IMG/VR virus record: IMGVR_UViG_3300043464_001630
Location: 1-64,000 of that record
Strand: one strand, 5' to 3'
Source: a virus
Length of the DNA stretch: 64,000 nt
Below the pieces are notes generated by a model. It was not told the origin of the DNA, did no database searches, and saw only the letters and a list, made by a program, of their open reading frames with translations. The position numbers were made by a program, and so were the translations under genes. Below are positions 54,244 to 62,148 of the stretch, piece by piece (the first letter of the stretch is position 1; each line of letters begins with the position of its first letter).

Positions 54244-55608
54244 ATGGCTGACTGTGGAAATCATAACAACGAATACAGAACCCGTAGAGATTTCCTGAAT
54301 AATTTCGGATGGGGTATAGGAGGATTATCTTTAGCATCTATCTTGGGTGTAGATCCCGTAACTGCTGAAGCAGTTTCTCCTCTTGCCGCTAAAGCTTCAC
54401 ACTTTCCAGTTAAAGCAAAAGCAGTTATTCAACTATTTGCTTCTGGTGCTCCGTCTCATGTAGATACTTTTGATTATAAACCAGAACTTCAAAAGCGTGA
54501 TGGACAAAAAGGAGATTATGGTAATCTTCTCGCTTCTCCGTTCAACTTTCCCCAGTTTGGAAAATCTGGTTTACATATATCTGAAGTTTGGTCGAAATTA
54601 GGCCAACATGCGGATAATATGGCAATCATAAATTCCATGCAAACAGACGTTCCTGATCATGGAATTGCTGCAAAAATGTTTAATACAGGTTCTACACAAC
54701 TTCCAAAACCAAGTCTGGGTAGTTGGTTAACCTATGGTTTAGGTTCCTTGAACCAAAACATGCCAGCTTTTATATCTTTAAACGGTGCGCCAGAATGGAG
54801 ACAGTGTGCATTCTTGCCGGGGATGTTTCAAGGCTGTAATGTGCAATACAGAACTGGTATGAGAGCAGAAGAGATTCTTTCTAATATCCGAAGTGAATTC
54901 TCTTCTTTAGATCGCCAAAGACGCCAAATTGACTTTTCTAAGTTTTTGAATTATGATCACATGAGTAAGTTGCAAAAAGATACGCAACTAGAAGCCAGAA
55001 TTGAATCTTTCGAAACCGCATTTAAAATGCAAACCGAAGCAACAGATGCTTTTGATGTCTCTAAAGAACCAGAGAACATTAAAGATCTATATGGTCGTAA
55101 CGAAGAAGGTAATAAAATGATAGTGGCTCGTCGTTTGGTTGAGCGTGGAGTACGTTTTGTACAGGTTAATGTGGGTGGCTATGATCATCATAGTGATATC
55201 AAAACCGCCATGACGAATACCACAATGCGTTACGACACAGCTTTTAGTGGATTACTAACTGATCTTAAACAACGAGGGTTGTTAGATTCTACACTAGTTA
55301 TTTGGGGTGGTGAATTTGGACGTACTGTGACCGCTGGAGGAGGTGCTGGTGCTCCGGGTCGTGATCATAATGGTAAAGCATTTTCAGTATGGATGGCAGG
55401 AGGAAACATTAAAGGCGGACAGCGTTACGGAGAAACCGACGAAACCGGCGGAAGATCGGTTAAAGATATTGTACATATTCATGATTTACATGCGACGATT
55501 CTTCATTTAATGGGATTTGATCACACGAAATTAACTTACAATTACAACGGAAGAGAGTTCCGTCTCACTGATAACTTCGGAAACGTTATAAAAGAACTTA
55601 TTAGTTAA
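54244..55608 (+). CDS. DUF1501 protein with twin-arginine-type signal, second copy
   Basis: 454 residues. RTRRDFLNNFGWGIGGLSLA is a twin-arginine-like signal; DUF1501 motifs are QLFASGAPSHVDTFDYKP, DVPDHGIAAKMF, VQVNVGGYDHHSDI, IWGGEFGRT, GRDHNGKAFSVWMAGG and IHDLHATILHLMG. It differs clearly from the 7124 copy, so the two were acquired separately or duplicated long ago. It sits among virion genes. Family role is mostly unknown. Confidence 0.9.
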   Translation: MADCGNHNNEYRTRRDFLNNFGWGIGGLSLASILGVDPVTAEAVSPLAAKASHFPVKAKAVIQLFASGAPSHVDTFDYKPELQKRDGQKGDYGNLLASPFNFPQFGKSGLHISEVWSKLGQHADNMAIINSMQTDVPDHGIAAKMFNTGSTQLPKPSLGSWLTYGLGSLNQNMPAFISLNGAPEWRQCAFLPGMFQGCNVQYRTGMRAEEILSNIRSEFSSLDRQRRQIDFSKFLNYDHMSKLQKDTQLEARIESFETAFKMQTEATDAFDVSKEPENIKDLYGRNEEGNKMIVARRLVERGVRFVQVNVGGYDHHSDIKTAMTNTTMRYDTAFSGLLTDLKQRGLLDSTLVIWGGEFGRTVTAGGGAGAPGRDHNGKAFSVWMAGGNIKGGQRYGETDETGGRSVKDIVHIHDLHATILHLMGFDHTKLTYNYNGREFRLTDNFGNVIKELIS

Positions 55609-55635
55609 GAGACAGATTCTTCTTGAACAGAGAGG

Positions 55636-55657
55636 AAACTGTGGTAGTATAGAGAAA
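55636..55657 (+). promoter_or_regulatory. possible TGTGGTA-type promoter
   Basis: CTGTGGTAGTAT shortly before the ATG at 55657, with TTGAAC 16 nt upstream of TAGTAT. It resembles the promoters of the RNA loci at 1311, 1671 and 5241, but is weaker. Confidence 0.4.
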
Positions 55658-56001
55658 TGTCTCATAAACTTACCTGTGTAATTACAGGAAAAACAATAAC
55701 TGTAGGAAACGAATACTACGATAAAAAAGTAGCACAGTTTGGAACAGAGGATAAGTTCAACTCTTTGTATGTTTCTCGTCAAGTAAAAAGTCTACTTAAA
55801 CGTGGTTACAAGGTTAAAGAAATTAAGGATCTCCTAAAAGTAGACAGAGAAGATCTACCCGAAATTACTGATAAAACAGTAAAAGAGATTCTTAAAATTA
55901 ATGACGACGATGGATTTAATCCCGAATATATCAGTGTAAAAAAGTCAGATCCAGAAGTAGCTGAATATATTAGAAATATACGAGAGACGTTTTTAATATA
56001 A
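55657..56001 (+). CDS. hypothetical phage protein
   Basis: 114 residues with VITGKTITVGNEYYDKKVAQFG, then SRQVKSLLKRGYKVKEIKDLL, a pattern of conserved T4-like phage proteins without known function. One CxxT near the start, no metal site. Confidence 0.68.
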   Translation: MSHKLTCVITGKTITVGNEYYDKKVAQFGTEDKFNSLYVSRQVKSLLKRGYKVKEIKDLLKVDREDLPEITDKTVKEILKINDDDGFNPEYISVKKSDPEVAEYIRNIRETFLI

Positions 56002-56019
56002 ACATGCTAAACTCTTATT

Positions 56020-56478
56020 ATGGATTTTTCGAAATTAATTCAAAAGATGTTAAAATCTAGATCTTATAAAGATTTAATATCCTCGTCATATTTAGAAGAT
56101 GTAATTCGTTCATTGAAAGAATACAGATTAGATGTAAATTTAAAAGATCCTATAATAGATGTCGATTACGAAGATCATCATTATAATTCAGTTTCTTACG
56201 AAAAGATAGTAAACACTTTTGAATATATTAATCAAGTGAATATAAATTCACAAGATTTAAATCTGTTTAAAAAAGAAAAAGACAACATTACTTATGACGT
56301 ATACGGGAACGATTCTTTAGTAAGAATGTATGTTATCTACGATAAAAATGGAATTATAGATTACTGGGAACCTATAACGGACGATGTTCTATTTTTAGAA
56401 TATCTTAAAGATACTGATTCCTTCAGAAAGAAGTTTAAGTCCGTAATTCCTGCTTATATAAAAGATCTCTATAACTGA
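56020..56478 (+). CDS. hypothetical protein
   Basis: 152 residues, MDFSKLIQKMLKSRSYKDL start, charged. No family recognised. Lies between virion-type genes and nrdB. Confidence 0.63.
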   Translation: MDFSKLIQKMLKSRSYKDLISSSYLEDVIRSLKEYRLDVNLKDPIIDVDYEDHHYNSVSYEKIVNTFEYINQVNINSQDLNLFKKEKDNITYDVYGNDSLVRMYVIYDKNGIIDYWEPITDDVLFLEYLKDTDSFRKKFKSVIPAYIKDLYN

Positions 56479-56561
56479 TCAAAAACTGTAACTATTTATC
56501 TTGCGGATTCATTTAAAAGGTGCTACATTGGCAACTCATTTTTATTATAAATATATAGGCT

Positions 56562-57533
56562 ATGATATTTGACGAACAAATTTCCCGTAAACCAAACCAT
56601 TATCCTTGGACAGATAAATTTATCGAAGCCATGCATAATGGTTTCTGGACAGACAAAGAATTTAATTTCAGTTCGGATATTCAAGACTTTAAGGTCAATC
56701 TTTCTGAAAAAGAAAAGGAGATTATTATTAGAACTCTTTCTGCTATCGGTCAAATAGAGATAGCAGTAAAGACATTCTGGGCTAAATTAGGCGAGAATTT
56801 ACCCCATCCTAGCCTCTCTGATCTAGGGTATGTAATGGCTAATGTTGAAGTTATACATAATAATGCCTACGAACGATTAATTTCTGTATTAGGATTAGAG
56901 AATGTATTCGAAGAGAATCTTAAATTAAGCTGGATTGAAGGAAGAGTTAAGTATCTTCGTAAATACACTCACCGCTTCTATAAAGATAGTAAGAAACAAT
57001 ATCTATATGCATTAATTCTTTTCACTTTGTTTGTAGAAAATGTGTCTCTTTTTAGCCAATTCTATATTATTAATTGGTTTGCAAGATACAAAAATGTATT
57101 AAAAGATACCGATCAACAAGTACGTTATACTCGTAATGAAGAAAATATTCATGCTTTAGTAGGTATTAGGATCGTTAATACTATTCGTGAAGAGTATCCA
57201 GAATTGTTTGATGAAGAACTTACGGATAAAATTGTAAAAGAAGCAAAAGAAGCATTTGAATCAGAATCAGCAATTATTGATTGGATGATTAATGGCATTC
57301 AAGAAGAAGGCTTAAATGCAATTACATTGAAGGAATTTGTTAAAGATAGAATTAATAATTCTATGGAACAAATAGGATTTCCTCAAGTCTTTGTTGTAGA
57401 CAAAAATATTTTATCTGCTACTATGTGGTTTCAGGAAGAATTATTGGGCAATAATATGACTGATTTTTTCAAGTCAAAACCAACGGAATACTCTAAAAAA
57501 TCACAATCATTCGACGAAGACGATTTATTTTAA
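56562..57533 (+). CDS. nrdB: ribonucleotide reductase class Ia, beta subunit
   Basis: 323 residues. Diiron ligands are in NVEVIHNNAYERL (E, H, and the radical-type Tyr), FVENVSLFSQF (E) and RNEENIHALVG (E, H). The subunit holds the Tyr radical that NrdA needs to reduce ribonucleotides to deoxyribonucleotides. It is 3 bases upstream of nrdA. Length is normal for phage NrdB. Confidence 0.96.
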   Translation: MIFDEQISRKPNHYPWTDKFIEAMHNGFWTDKEFNFSSDIQDFKVNLSEKEKEIIIRTLSAIGQIEIAVKTFWAKLGENLPHPSLSDLGYVMANVEVIHNNAYERLISVLGLENVFEENLKLSWIEGRVKYLRKYTHRFYKDSKKQYLYALILFTLFVENVSLFSQFYIINWFARYKNVLKDTDQQVRYTRNEENIHALVGIRIVNTIREEYPELFDEELTDKIVKEAKEAFESESAIIDWMINGIQEEGLNAITLKEFVKDRINNSMEQIGFPQVFVVDKNILSATMWFQEELLGNNMTDFFKSKPTEYSKKSQSFDEDDLF

Positions 57534-57536
57534 ATT

Positions 57537-59180
57537 ATGAGCAATATATATTGGCTAAACAAAGACTCTAGAACTTTCCTAGAGAGAGGGTATCTTCTTA
57601 AAGATGAAACTCCGGAACAACGCATTTTAGATATTGCTAATGCCGCTAAACAATATTTAGGCGAAGATTATTATAATAAATTTATTGAGTATATTTCTAA
57701 AGGCTATTACTCGTTAAGTAGTCCTCTGTGGAGTAATTACGGAAGAGAAAGAGGATTGCCTATTAGTTGTTTTGGATCATATATTCCAGATACTATGGAA
57801 GGTATTCTAGAAAAAGCTGCCGAAGTTGGAATGATGACTAAAGGTGGCGGTGGAACATCTGGATATTTTGGGGATGTTCGTGGAAGAGGAACTGCTATTT
57901 CTTCTGGAGGAGTTTCTACTGGAGCGGTCCATTTCATGGAAATTTACGATACCTTAATGAAGGTAGTTTCTCAGGGAAATGTACGTCGGGGATCGTTTGC
58001 TGCGTATCTTCCAATAGATCATACTGATATCGAAGAATTCTTGAAAATTAAATCAGAAGGAAATCCAATTCAGGATATTTCTATCGGAGTGACTGTATCT
58101 GATGAGTGGATGAAATCGATGTTAGAAGGAGACAAACAGAAAAGAAAAGTATGGGGTGATGTTATCAAAAAACGCTTTGAAAGTGGATATCCATATGTGT
58201 TCTTTTCTGATAATGCAAATAATAATGCTCCTCAAGTTTATAAAGATAAAGGAATGAAAATTCTACACAGTAACTTGTGTTCTGAAATCTTTCTTCCTAA
58301 CAAACAAGACGAATCTTTTGTTTGTAATTTAGCTTCTATGAATCTCGAACAATGGGATGAATGGAAGAATACCGATGCTGTTCAAGTAATGATACATTTT
58401 CTTGATGCTGTCATGACTGAATTTATCGATAAAACCGAAAATGATAAGTACATGCAAGCTCCTAGAAACTTTGCTATTAATCATAGAGCACTAGGATTGG
58501 GTGTATTAGGATGGCATTCTCTTCTTCAAAAGAAGAATATCGCATTCGAAAGTATGAATGCCAAATTTCTAAACGTAGAAGTATGGAAATTTATCAGATC
58601 CGAATCGGATAAGGCTACATGTGATTTGGCTGAAAAATTTGGCGAAGCTCCTTTATTAAAAGGATATGGACGTAGAAATACTACAACATTAGCCGTGGCT
58701 CCTACTACTTCTAGCTCATTTATTCTAGGACAAGTATCTCCTAGTATAGAACCACTTAATAGTAATTATTATGTTCGTGATTTGGCTAAAGGCAAATTTA
58801 CATACAGAAATCCTTATTTAAAATCTTTACTTAGTAGTAAAGATATGGATACTGAAGAAGTATGGAAAAGTATATTAATTCGCGGTGGGTCGGTTCAGCA
58901 CTTAGAATTCTTATCACAAGAAGAAAAGGATGTTTATAAGACTTTTAGTGAAATTAGTCAGAAAGAAATTGTCATTCAAGCCTCACAAAGGCAGAAATAC
59001 ATCGATCAAGGACAAAGTTTAAATTTCATGATTCCGCCGACTACAAAGCCAAAAGAAGTAAACGAACTTATGATTTTTGCTTGGGAAATGGGAATTAAGA
59101 GTTTATACTACCAACGTAGCGCAAACCCAGCCCAAGAGCTTGCCCGAAGTATTCTAAATTGTACAAATTGCGAAGCCTAA
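57537..59180 (+). CDS. nrdA: ribonucleotide reductase class Ia, alpha subunit
   Basis: 547 residues. Active-site Cys are in LPISCFGSY, HSNLCSEIFLP and SFVCNLASMNL, the phosphate loop in TLAVAPTTSSSFILGQVSP, and the redox pair in the last residues, NCTNCEA. The N-terminal ATP-cone is absent, so the enzyme is about 200 residues shorter than E. coli NrdA and should escape dATP inhibition, as seen in other phages. It supplies dNTPs with NrdB and ThyX. Confidence 0.96.
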   Translation: MSNIYWLNKDSRTFLERGYLLKDETPEQRILDIANAAKQYLGEDYYNKFIEYISKGYYSLSSPLWSNYGRERGLPISCFGSYIPDTMEGILEKAAEVGMMTKGGGGTSGYFGDVRGRGTAISSGGVSTGAVHFMEIYDTLMKVVSQGNVRRGSFAAYLPIDHTDIEEFLKIKSEGNPIQDISIGVTVSDEWMKSMLEGDKQKRKVWGDVIKKRFESGYPYVFFSDNANNNAPQVYKDKGMKILHSNLCSEIFLPNKQDESFVCNLASMNLEQWDEWKNTDAVQVMIHFLDAVMTEFIDKTENDKYMQAPRNFAINHRALGLGVLGWHSLLQKKNIAFESMNAKFLNVEVWKFIRSESDKATCDLAEKFGEAPLLKGYGRRNTTTLAVAPTTSSSFILGQVSPSIEPLNSNYYVRDLAKGKFTYRNPYLKSLLSSKDMDTEEVWKSILIRGGSVQHLEFLSQEEKDVYKTFSEISQKEIVIQASQRQKYIDQGQSLNFMIPPTTKPKEVNELMIFAWEMGIKSLYYQRSANPAQELARSILNCTNCEA

Positions 59181-59181
59181 T

Positions 59182-59406
59182 ATGATCCATACACACAAAC
59201 TAAAACGATTATCCGACGAAGAAATTGATATTCTTTTATTTTGCGTAAATGATGGGAATATCGAAACACCCAAGATAGATAGAACAAGTCTATCTTGGGT
59301 TAGGATAGAATACGCATTTCGTATGTTAAACGAGTATGCGGCGAAAGTAGAAGGAGACAAACGCAATCATTTACAACAAATTGCTGATAAAATTACAAAT
59401 CCATGA
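59182..59406 (+). CDS. hypothetical small protein
   Basis: 74 residues, one base after nrdA and overlapping the next gene by 4 bases. Helical, with no recognised family (LSDEEIDILLFCVNDG). Probably co-expressed with nrdBA. Confidence 0.65.
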   Translation: MIHTHKLKRLSDEEIDILLFCVNDGNIETPKIDRTSLSWVRIEYAFRMLNEYAAKVEGDKRNHLQQIADKITNP

Positions 59407-59561
59407 GTAATATTTGGAAAATATGGTGCAGAACCATGGGAGGAAAGATATCAGAAGACGAAACAGAAGCTGATATCGCCGCCTATATACGAACGTTTTG
59501 GTGGTTCATGCATATAATTACTTGTTTCTTTATTATTGCCGGTGTCATAAGACACTGGTAA
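59403..59561 (+). CDS. small T4-like membrane protein
   Basis: 52 residues: WCRTMGGKISEDETEADIAA and then a membrane helix (TFWWFMHIITCFFIIAG). Very similar small proteins are conserved in T4-like cyanophages beside nucleotide-metabolism genes. Overlaps the previous gene (ATGA). Followed by a terminator. Confidence 0.78.
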   Translation: MSNIWKIWCRTMGGKISEDETEADIAAYIRTFWWFMHIITCFFIIAGVIRHW

Positions 59562-59581
59562 CTATAAAGTCTCTCTAGAGA

Positions 59582-59613
59582 AGAGTTTAGGAAACCCCTA
59601 AACTCTTTTTTTG
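59582..59613 (+). terminator. rho-independent terminator
   Basis: AGAGTTTAGG pairs with CCTAAACTCT, followed by TTTTTT; ends the nrd unit. Confidence 0.92.
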
Positions 59614-59626
59614 TATCCATTTTGGA

Positions 59627-59632
59627 TAAATA
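59627..59632 (+). promoter_or_regulatory. late promoter box
   Basis: TAAATA, 5 nt, then the ATG at 59638; this rules out an in-frame start at 59611. Confidence 0.58.
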
Positions 59633-59637
59633 ATAAT

Positions 59638-59874
59638 ATGGGAAAATACAATTTATATTTCAGAATGGGTGCGTATGTATTTGTTACTACTGTAATAACA
59701 TTCGTAACTCTACTAGATACTATAGAGGGACGTAATTTTTCCGATATATCTAACTTAGAATGGGTAAAATTATGCTTAAAATCATTATTGCCCGGCTTTG
59801 TTTCTCTGAAAGCATTCTTAGATACCACTATTAATAGCGATAAAAAATCAGAATCTGAAGTATTACAAGGATAG
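59638..59874 (+). CDS. small membrane protein
   Basis: 78 residues with a hydrophobic N-terminal half (RMGAYVFVTTVITFVTLLD) and a second segment around LCLKSLLPGFVSLKAF. Probably two membrane spans, holin-like in size. Late box. Confidence 0.65.
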   Translation: MGKYNLYFRMGAYVFVTTVITFVTLLDTIEGRNFSDISNLEWVKLCLKSLLPGFVSLKAFLDTTINSDKKSESEVLQG

Positions 59875-59879
59875 CGGAT

Positions 59880-60443
59880 ATGAAAATAAATTTGGAATTT
59901 TTAGAATCCCATTTGGGTACTGTGTATACCATTTTAGCTATTATTGGTATATTGTATGGTTTTTATAGATTTGTCGTAAAAACATTCAAAAAAACTGATT
60001 CTTATAATTTAATCAAATTATTAAACGAAACCCCCGGAATGATACTTGAAATCAAAGAGGGACAGAAAGAAATTTACAACGAAATCAAACTTCAAGGAAA
60101 AGTAGTCAATACCATACTAGACACATTAGAATTAGCACAATTTGTTTGTGATTCGGAAGGTAAATGTATAAAAGTTAATAGCAAATGGATATCCCTCACT
60201 GGATTATCCGAAGAAGAAGCACATGGGCATAATTGGTTATTATCTGTACACATAGAAGATCGTCAAGAAGTACAGAAGAAATGGCATAATATGATTGCAT
60301 ACAATACTCCATTTGAGGAAATATTTCGTTATCATCATCGTGTTACTGGTTTAATAACAAATGTTAAGTGTACTGCTACTGATGTAACAGATGAAAATGA
60401 AAACCGAATTTTCATACTTGGACTTTCTCGTGTTTTGATCTAA
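59880..60443 (+). CDS. membrane-anchored PAS-domain protein
   Basis: 187 residues: an N-terminal membrane helix (VYTILAIIGILYGFYRFVV), a short helical linker, and a PAS domain from about residue 85 (FVCDSEGKCIKVNSKWISLT, LSEEEAHGHNWL, VHIEDRQEV, RVTGLITNVKC). No kinase or other output domain follows. It could sense a ligand or work as a structural module; the reason for a PAS protein in a phage is unclear. Confidence 0.82.
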   Translation: MKINLEFLESHLGTVYTILAIIGILYGFYRFVVKTFKKTDSYNLIKLLNETPGMILEIKEGQKEIYNEIKLQGKVVNTILDTLELAQFVCDSEGKCIKVNSKWISLTGLSEEEAHGHNWLLSVHIEDRQEVQKKWHNMIAYNTPFEEIFRYHHRVTGLITNVKCTATDVTDENENRIFILGLSRVLI

Positions 60444-60446
60444 ATA
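60441..60446 (+). promoter_or_regulatory. late promoter box
   Basis: TAAATA, 5 nt, then the ATG at 60452; it overlaps the previous stop codon. Confidence 0.58.
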
Positions 60447-60451
60447 ATTAC

Positions 60452-61084
60452 ATGAGAAAATACTGGGGGTCGGAGGAAAACGAGGAAGAATCTTTAAGAG
60501 AATTACCACAATCGTTACCGACTTCGGATCTATTGCTTCCTGCTGGATCTATCAAAGTATTAGATAATAGTATACAATTCTATGCAGAAATCTCTGGTTC
60601 TACTTGTAGCGAACTGAATCGTTTACTCAGAGAACTAGATACCCGAATGCAACATGCTAAGATCACTATGAACGACAGTTCTTTTGATCCAGTAATTCAT
60701 TTAAGAATGCACAGTTACGGAGGAGATGTATTGGCTGGATTAGCATCAGTAGATACAATCAGAAGCCTCAAGACAAAAGTATATACATACGTAGAGGGTG
60801 CTGCTGCAAGTGCCGCTACAATCATCAGTATTGCTGGTAAAAAGCGTCACATAGGAAAGAATAGCTTTATGCTTATTCATCAATTAAGTTCAGTCTGTGC
60901 TGGAACTTTTGAACGTTTAGAAGACGAACAAGAAAACAATCGTAGAATGATGAATACTATCAAATCTTTGTATAAAGAATACACAAAGATTCCTATGAAA
61001 GAATTAGATAATATTCTAAAGCGTGATATCTGGTTTGATGCCGCTACTTGCTTAAAGTACGGATTAGTGGATGAAGTGTTGTAA
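60452..61084 (+). CDS. ClpP-like serine protease (S14)
   Basis: 210 residues with the ClpP catalytic triad: Ser in VEGAAASAATIIS, His in FMLIHQLSS and Asp in ILKRDIWFDAATCLKYGLVDEV. HSYGGDVLAGL is the substrate-strand segment. No ATPase partner is in the window. ClpP-like proteins serve as head-maturation proteases in many phages; the late box fits, and it is a candidate for processing the tagged proteins, which is inference. Confidence 0.9.
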   Translation: MRKYWGSEENEEESLRELPQSLPTSDLLLPAGSIKVLDNSIQFYAEISGSTCSELNRLLRELDTRMQHAKITMNDSSFDPVIHLRMHSYGGDVLAGLASVDTIRSLKTKVYTYVEGAAASAATIISIAGKKRHIGKNSFMLIHQLSSVCAGTFERLEDEQENNRRMMNTIKSLYKEYTKIPMKELDNILKRDIWFDAATCLKYGLVDEVL

Positions 61085-61123
61085 TTTTCTTTACAAATAT
61101 ATCGTAGCTGATATCATGTAAAA

Positions 61124-61948
61124 ATGATCTCAGCTAAAATCATTGCCGATTCAGTTTGTTCCGAAAGTACATCAAAGCGTATTACTTCTTTCGTATTAAC
61201 ATATCCACGATTCATTCATGCGGAACTGCTTACGCATCGAGCACTTACAAGGAATGCGGCGAGTTCCAGAGCAATCCCCGTCTCTAAATTCATTGAAGAT
61301 GTATTAACCGATCCAGCAATGCCTGTACATTGGGGAGCTAACCAAAAAGGAATGCAAGCCGATAATGAAGTAAGCGAAGAAGCCAAAACCAAAGCAATGA
61401 TGATTTGGAACTCCGCTAGAGACGCAGCAGTCGAACATGCAAAACAATTAAACGAACTTGGTTTACATAAACAAGTAGTTAATCGTATTATGGAACCGTT
61501 CTTTCATATTACTACTTTGTTAACTGCTACTGAATTCAAGAACTTCTTTAAGCTACGAGCACATAAAGCTGCTCAACCAGAAATTAGAGAATTAGCATAT
61601 AAAATGTTAGAGTTATACGAATCTAACAAACCAGTAGAGAAAGGAATTGGTGAATGGCATATTCCATTTGGAGACAAATATCTAGATGGTCTGAGTACTC
61701 GACAAAAGTTAAAGATCGCAACAGCAAGAGCAGCTAGAGTTTCTTATAAGAATTTTGATGGAGTAGTAGATTATGATAAAGATTACAGTCTACATGATGA
61801 TTTAGTAAAAGAAGGACATTGGAGTCCATTCGAACATTCTGCAATTTGTGATTTTGGTGTTCATGATAATTTTGATGGATGGCGTTCTTATAGAAATATT
61901 CTTTCTAAACAAAACTGGAGTGAAGAAGCATGGCAACAAATAAAGTAG
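61124..61948 (+). CDS. thyX: flavin-dependent thymidylate synthase
   Basis: 274 residues. THRALTRNAASSRAIP is the ThyX signature (RHRxxSxNxxSxR type), and an upstream FVLTYPRFIHAEL and downstream RVSYKNFDG and HWSPFEHSA complete the fold. It methylates dUMP to dTMP using FAD and methylene-THF. With NrdAB it gives the phage its own dNTP supply. The 3' end overlaps the 61930 gene. Confidence 0.94.
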   Translation: MISAKIIADSVCSESTSKRITSFVLTYPRFIHAELLTHRALTRNAASSRAIPVSKFIEDVLTDPAMPVHWGANQKGMQADNEVSEEAKTKAMMIWNSARDAAVEHAKQLNELGLHKQVVNRIMEPFFHITTLLTATEFKNFFKLRAHKAAQPEIRELAYKMLELYESNKPVEKGIGEWHIPFGDKYLDGLSTRQKLKIATARAARVSYKNFDGVVDYDKDYSLHDDLVKEGHWSPFEHSAICDFGVHDNFDGWRSYRNILSKQNWSEEAWQQIK

Positions 61949-62148
61949 TTCTTTCGTTCTATAAACAATACGAACCCGCAATGGTTCAAAGTTTGGGTAA
62001 TTCTTCACCTAAATTAGAATATTCATTTAATGAAGAATTAGGATTAAAAGTAATAAATGTACATGAAATGGGTCATGACGATTATTGCGAGTTCGAAATT
62101 GTTGATGAAAAGCTTTGGATGTTAGCAGTTGTTAAATATGGCTTCTAA
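61930..62148 (+). CDS. small protein, KYG C-terminal family
   Basis: 72 residues ending FEIVDEKLWMLAVVKYGF. It starts 19 bases inside thyX, or later at an in-frame ATG at 61981. It is the only family member in the right-hand third of the window and its stop overlaps that of the convergent 62145 gene. Confidence 0.66.
   Translation: MATNKVVLSFYKQYEPAMVQSLGNSSPKLEYSFNEELGLKVINVHEMGHDDYCEFEIVDEKLWMLAVVKYGF

Noticed and set aside
56510-56545. AAAAGGTGCTACATTGGCAA resembles the hairpin at 24193
   Set aside because: The 3' arm is missing, so the match is only about 15 bases and could be chance.
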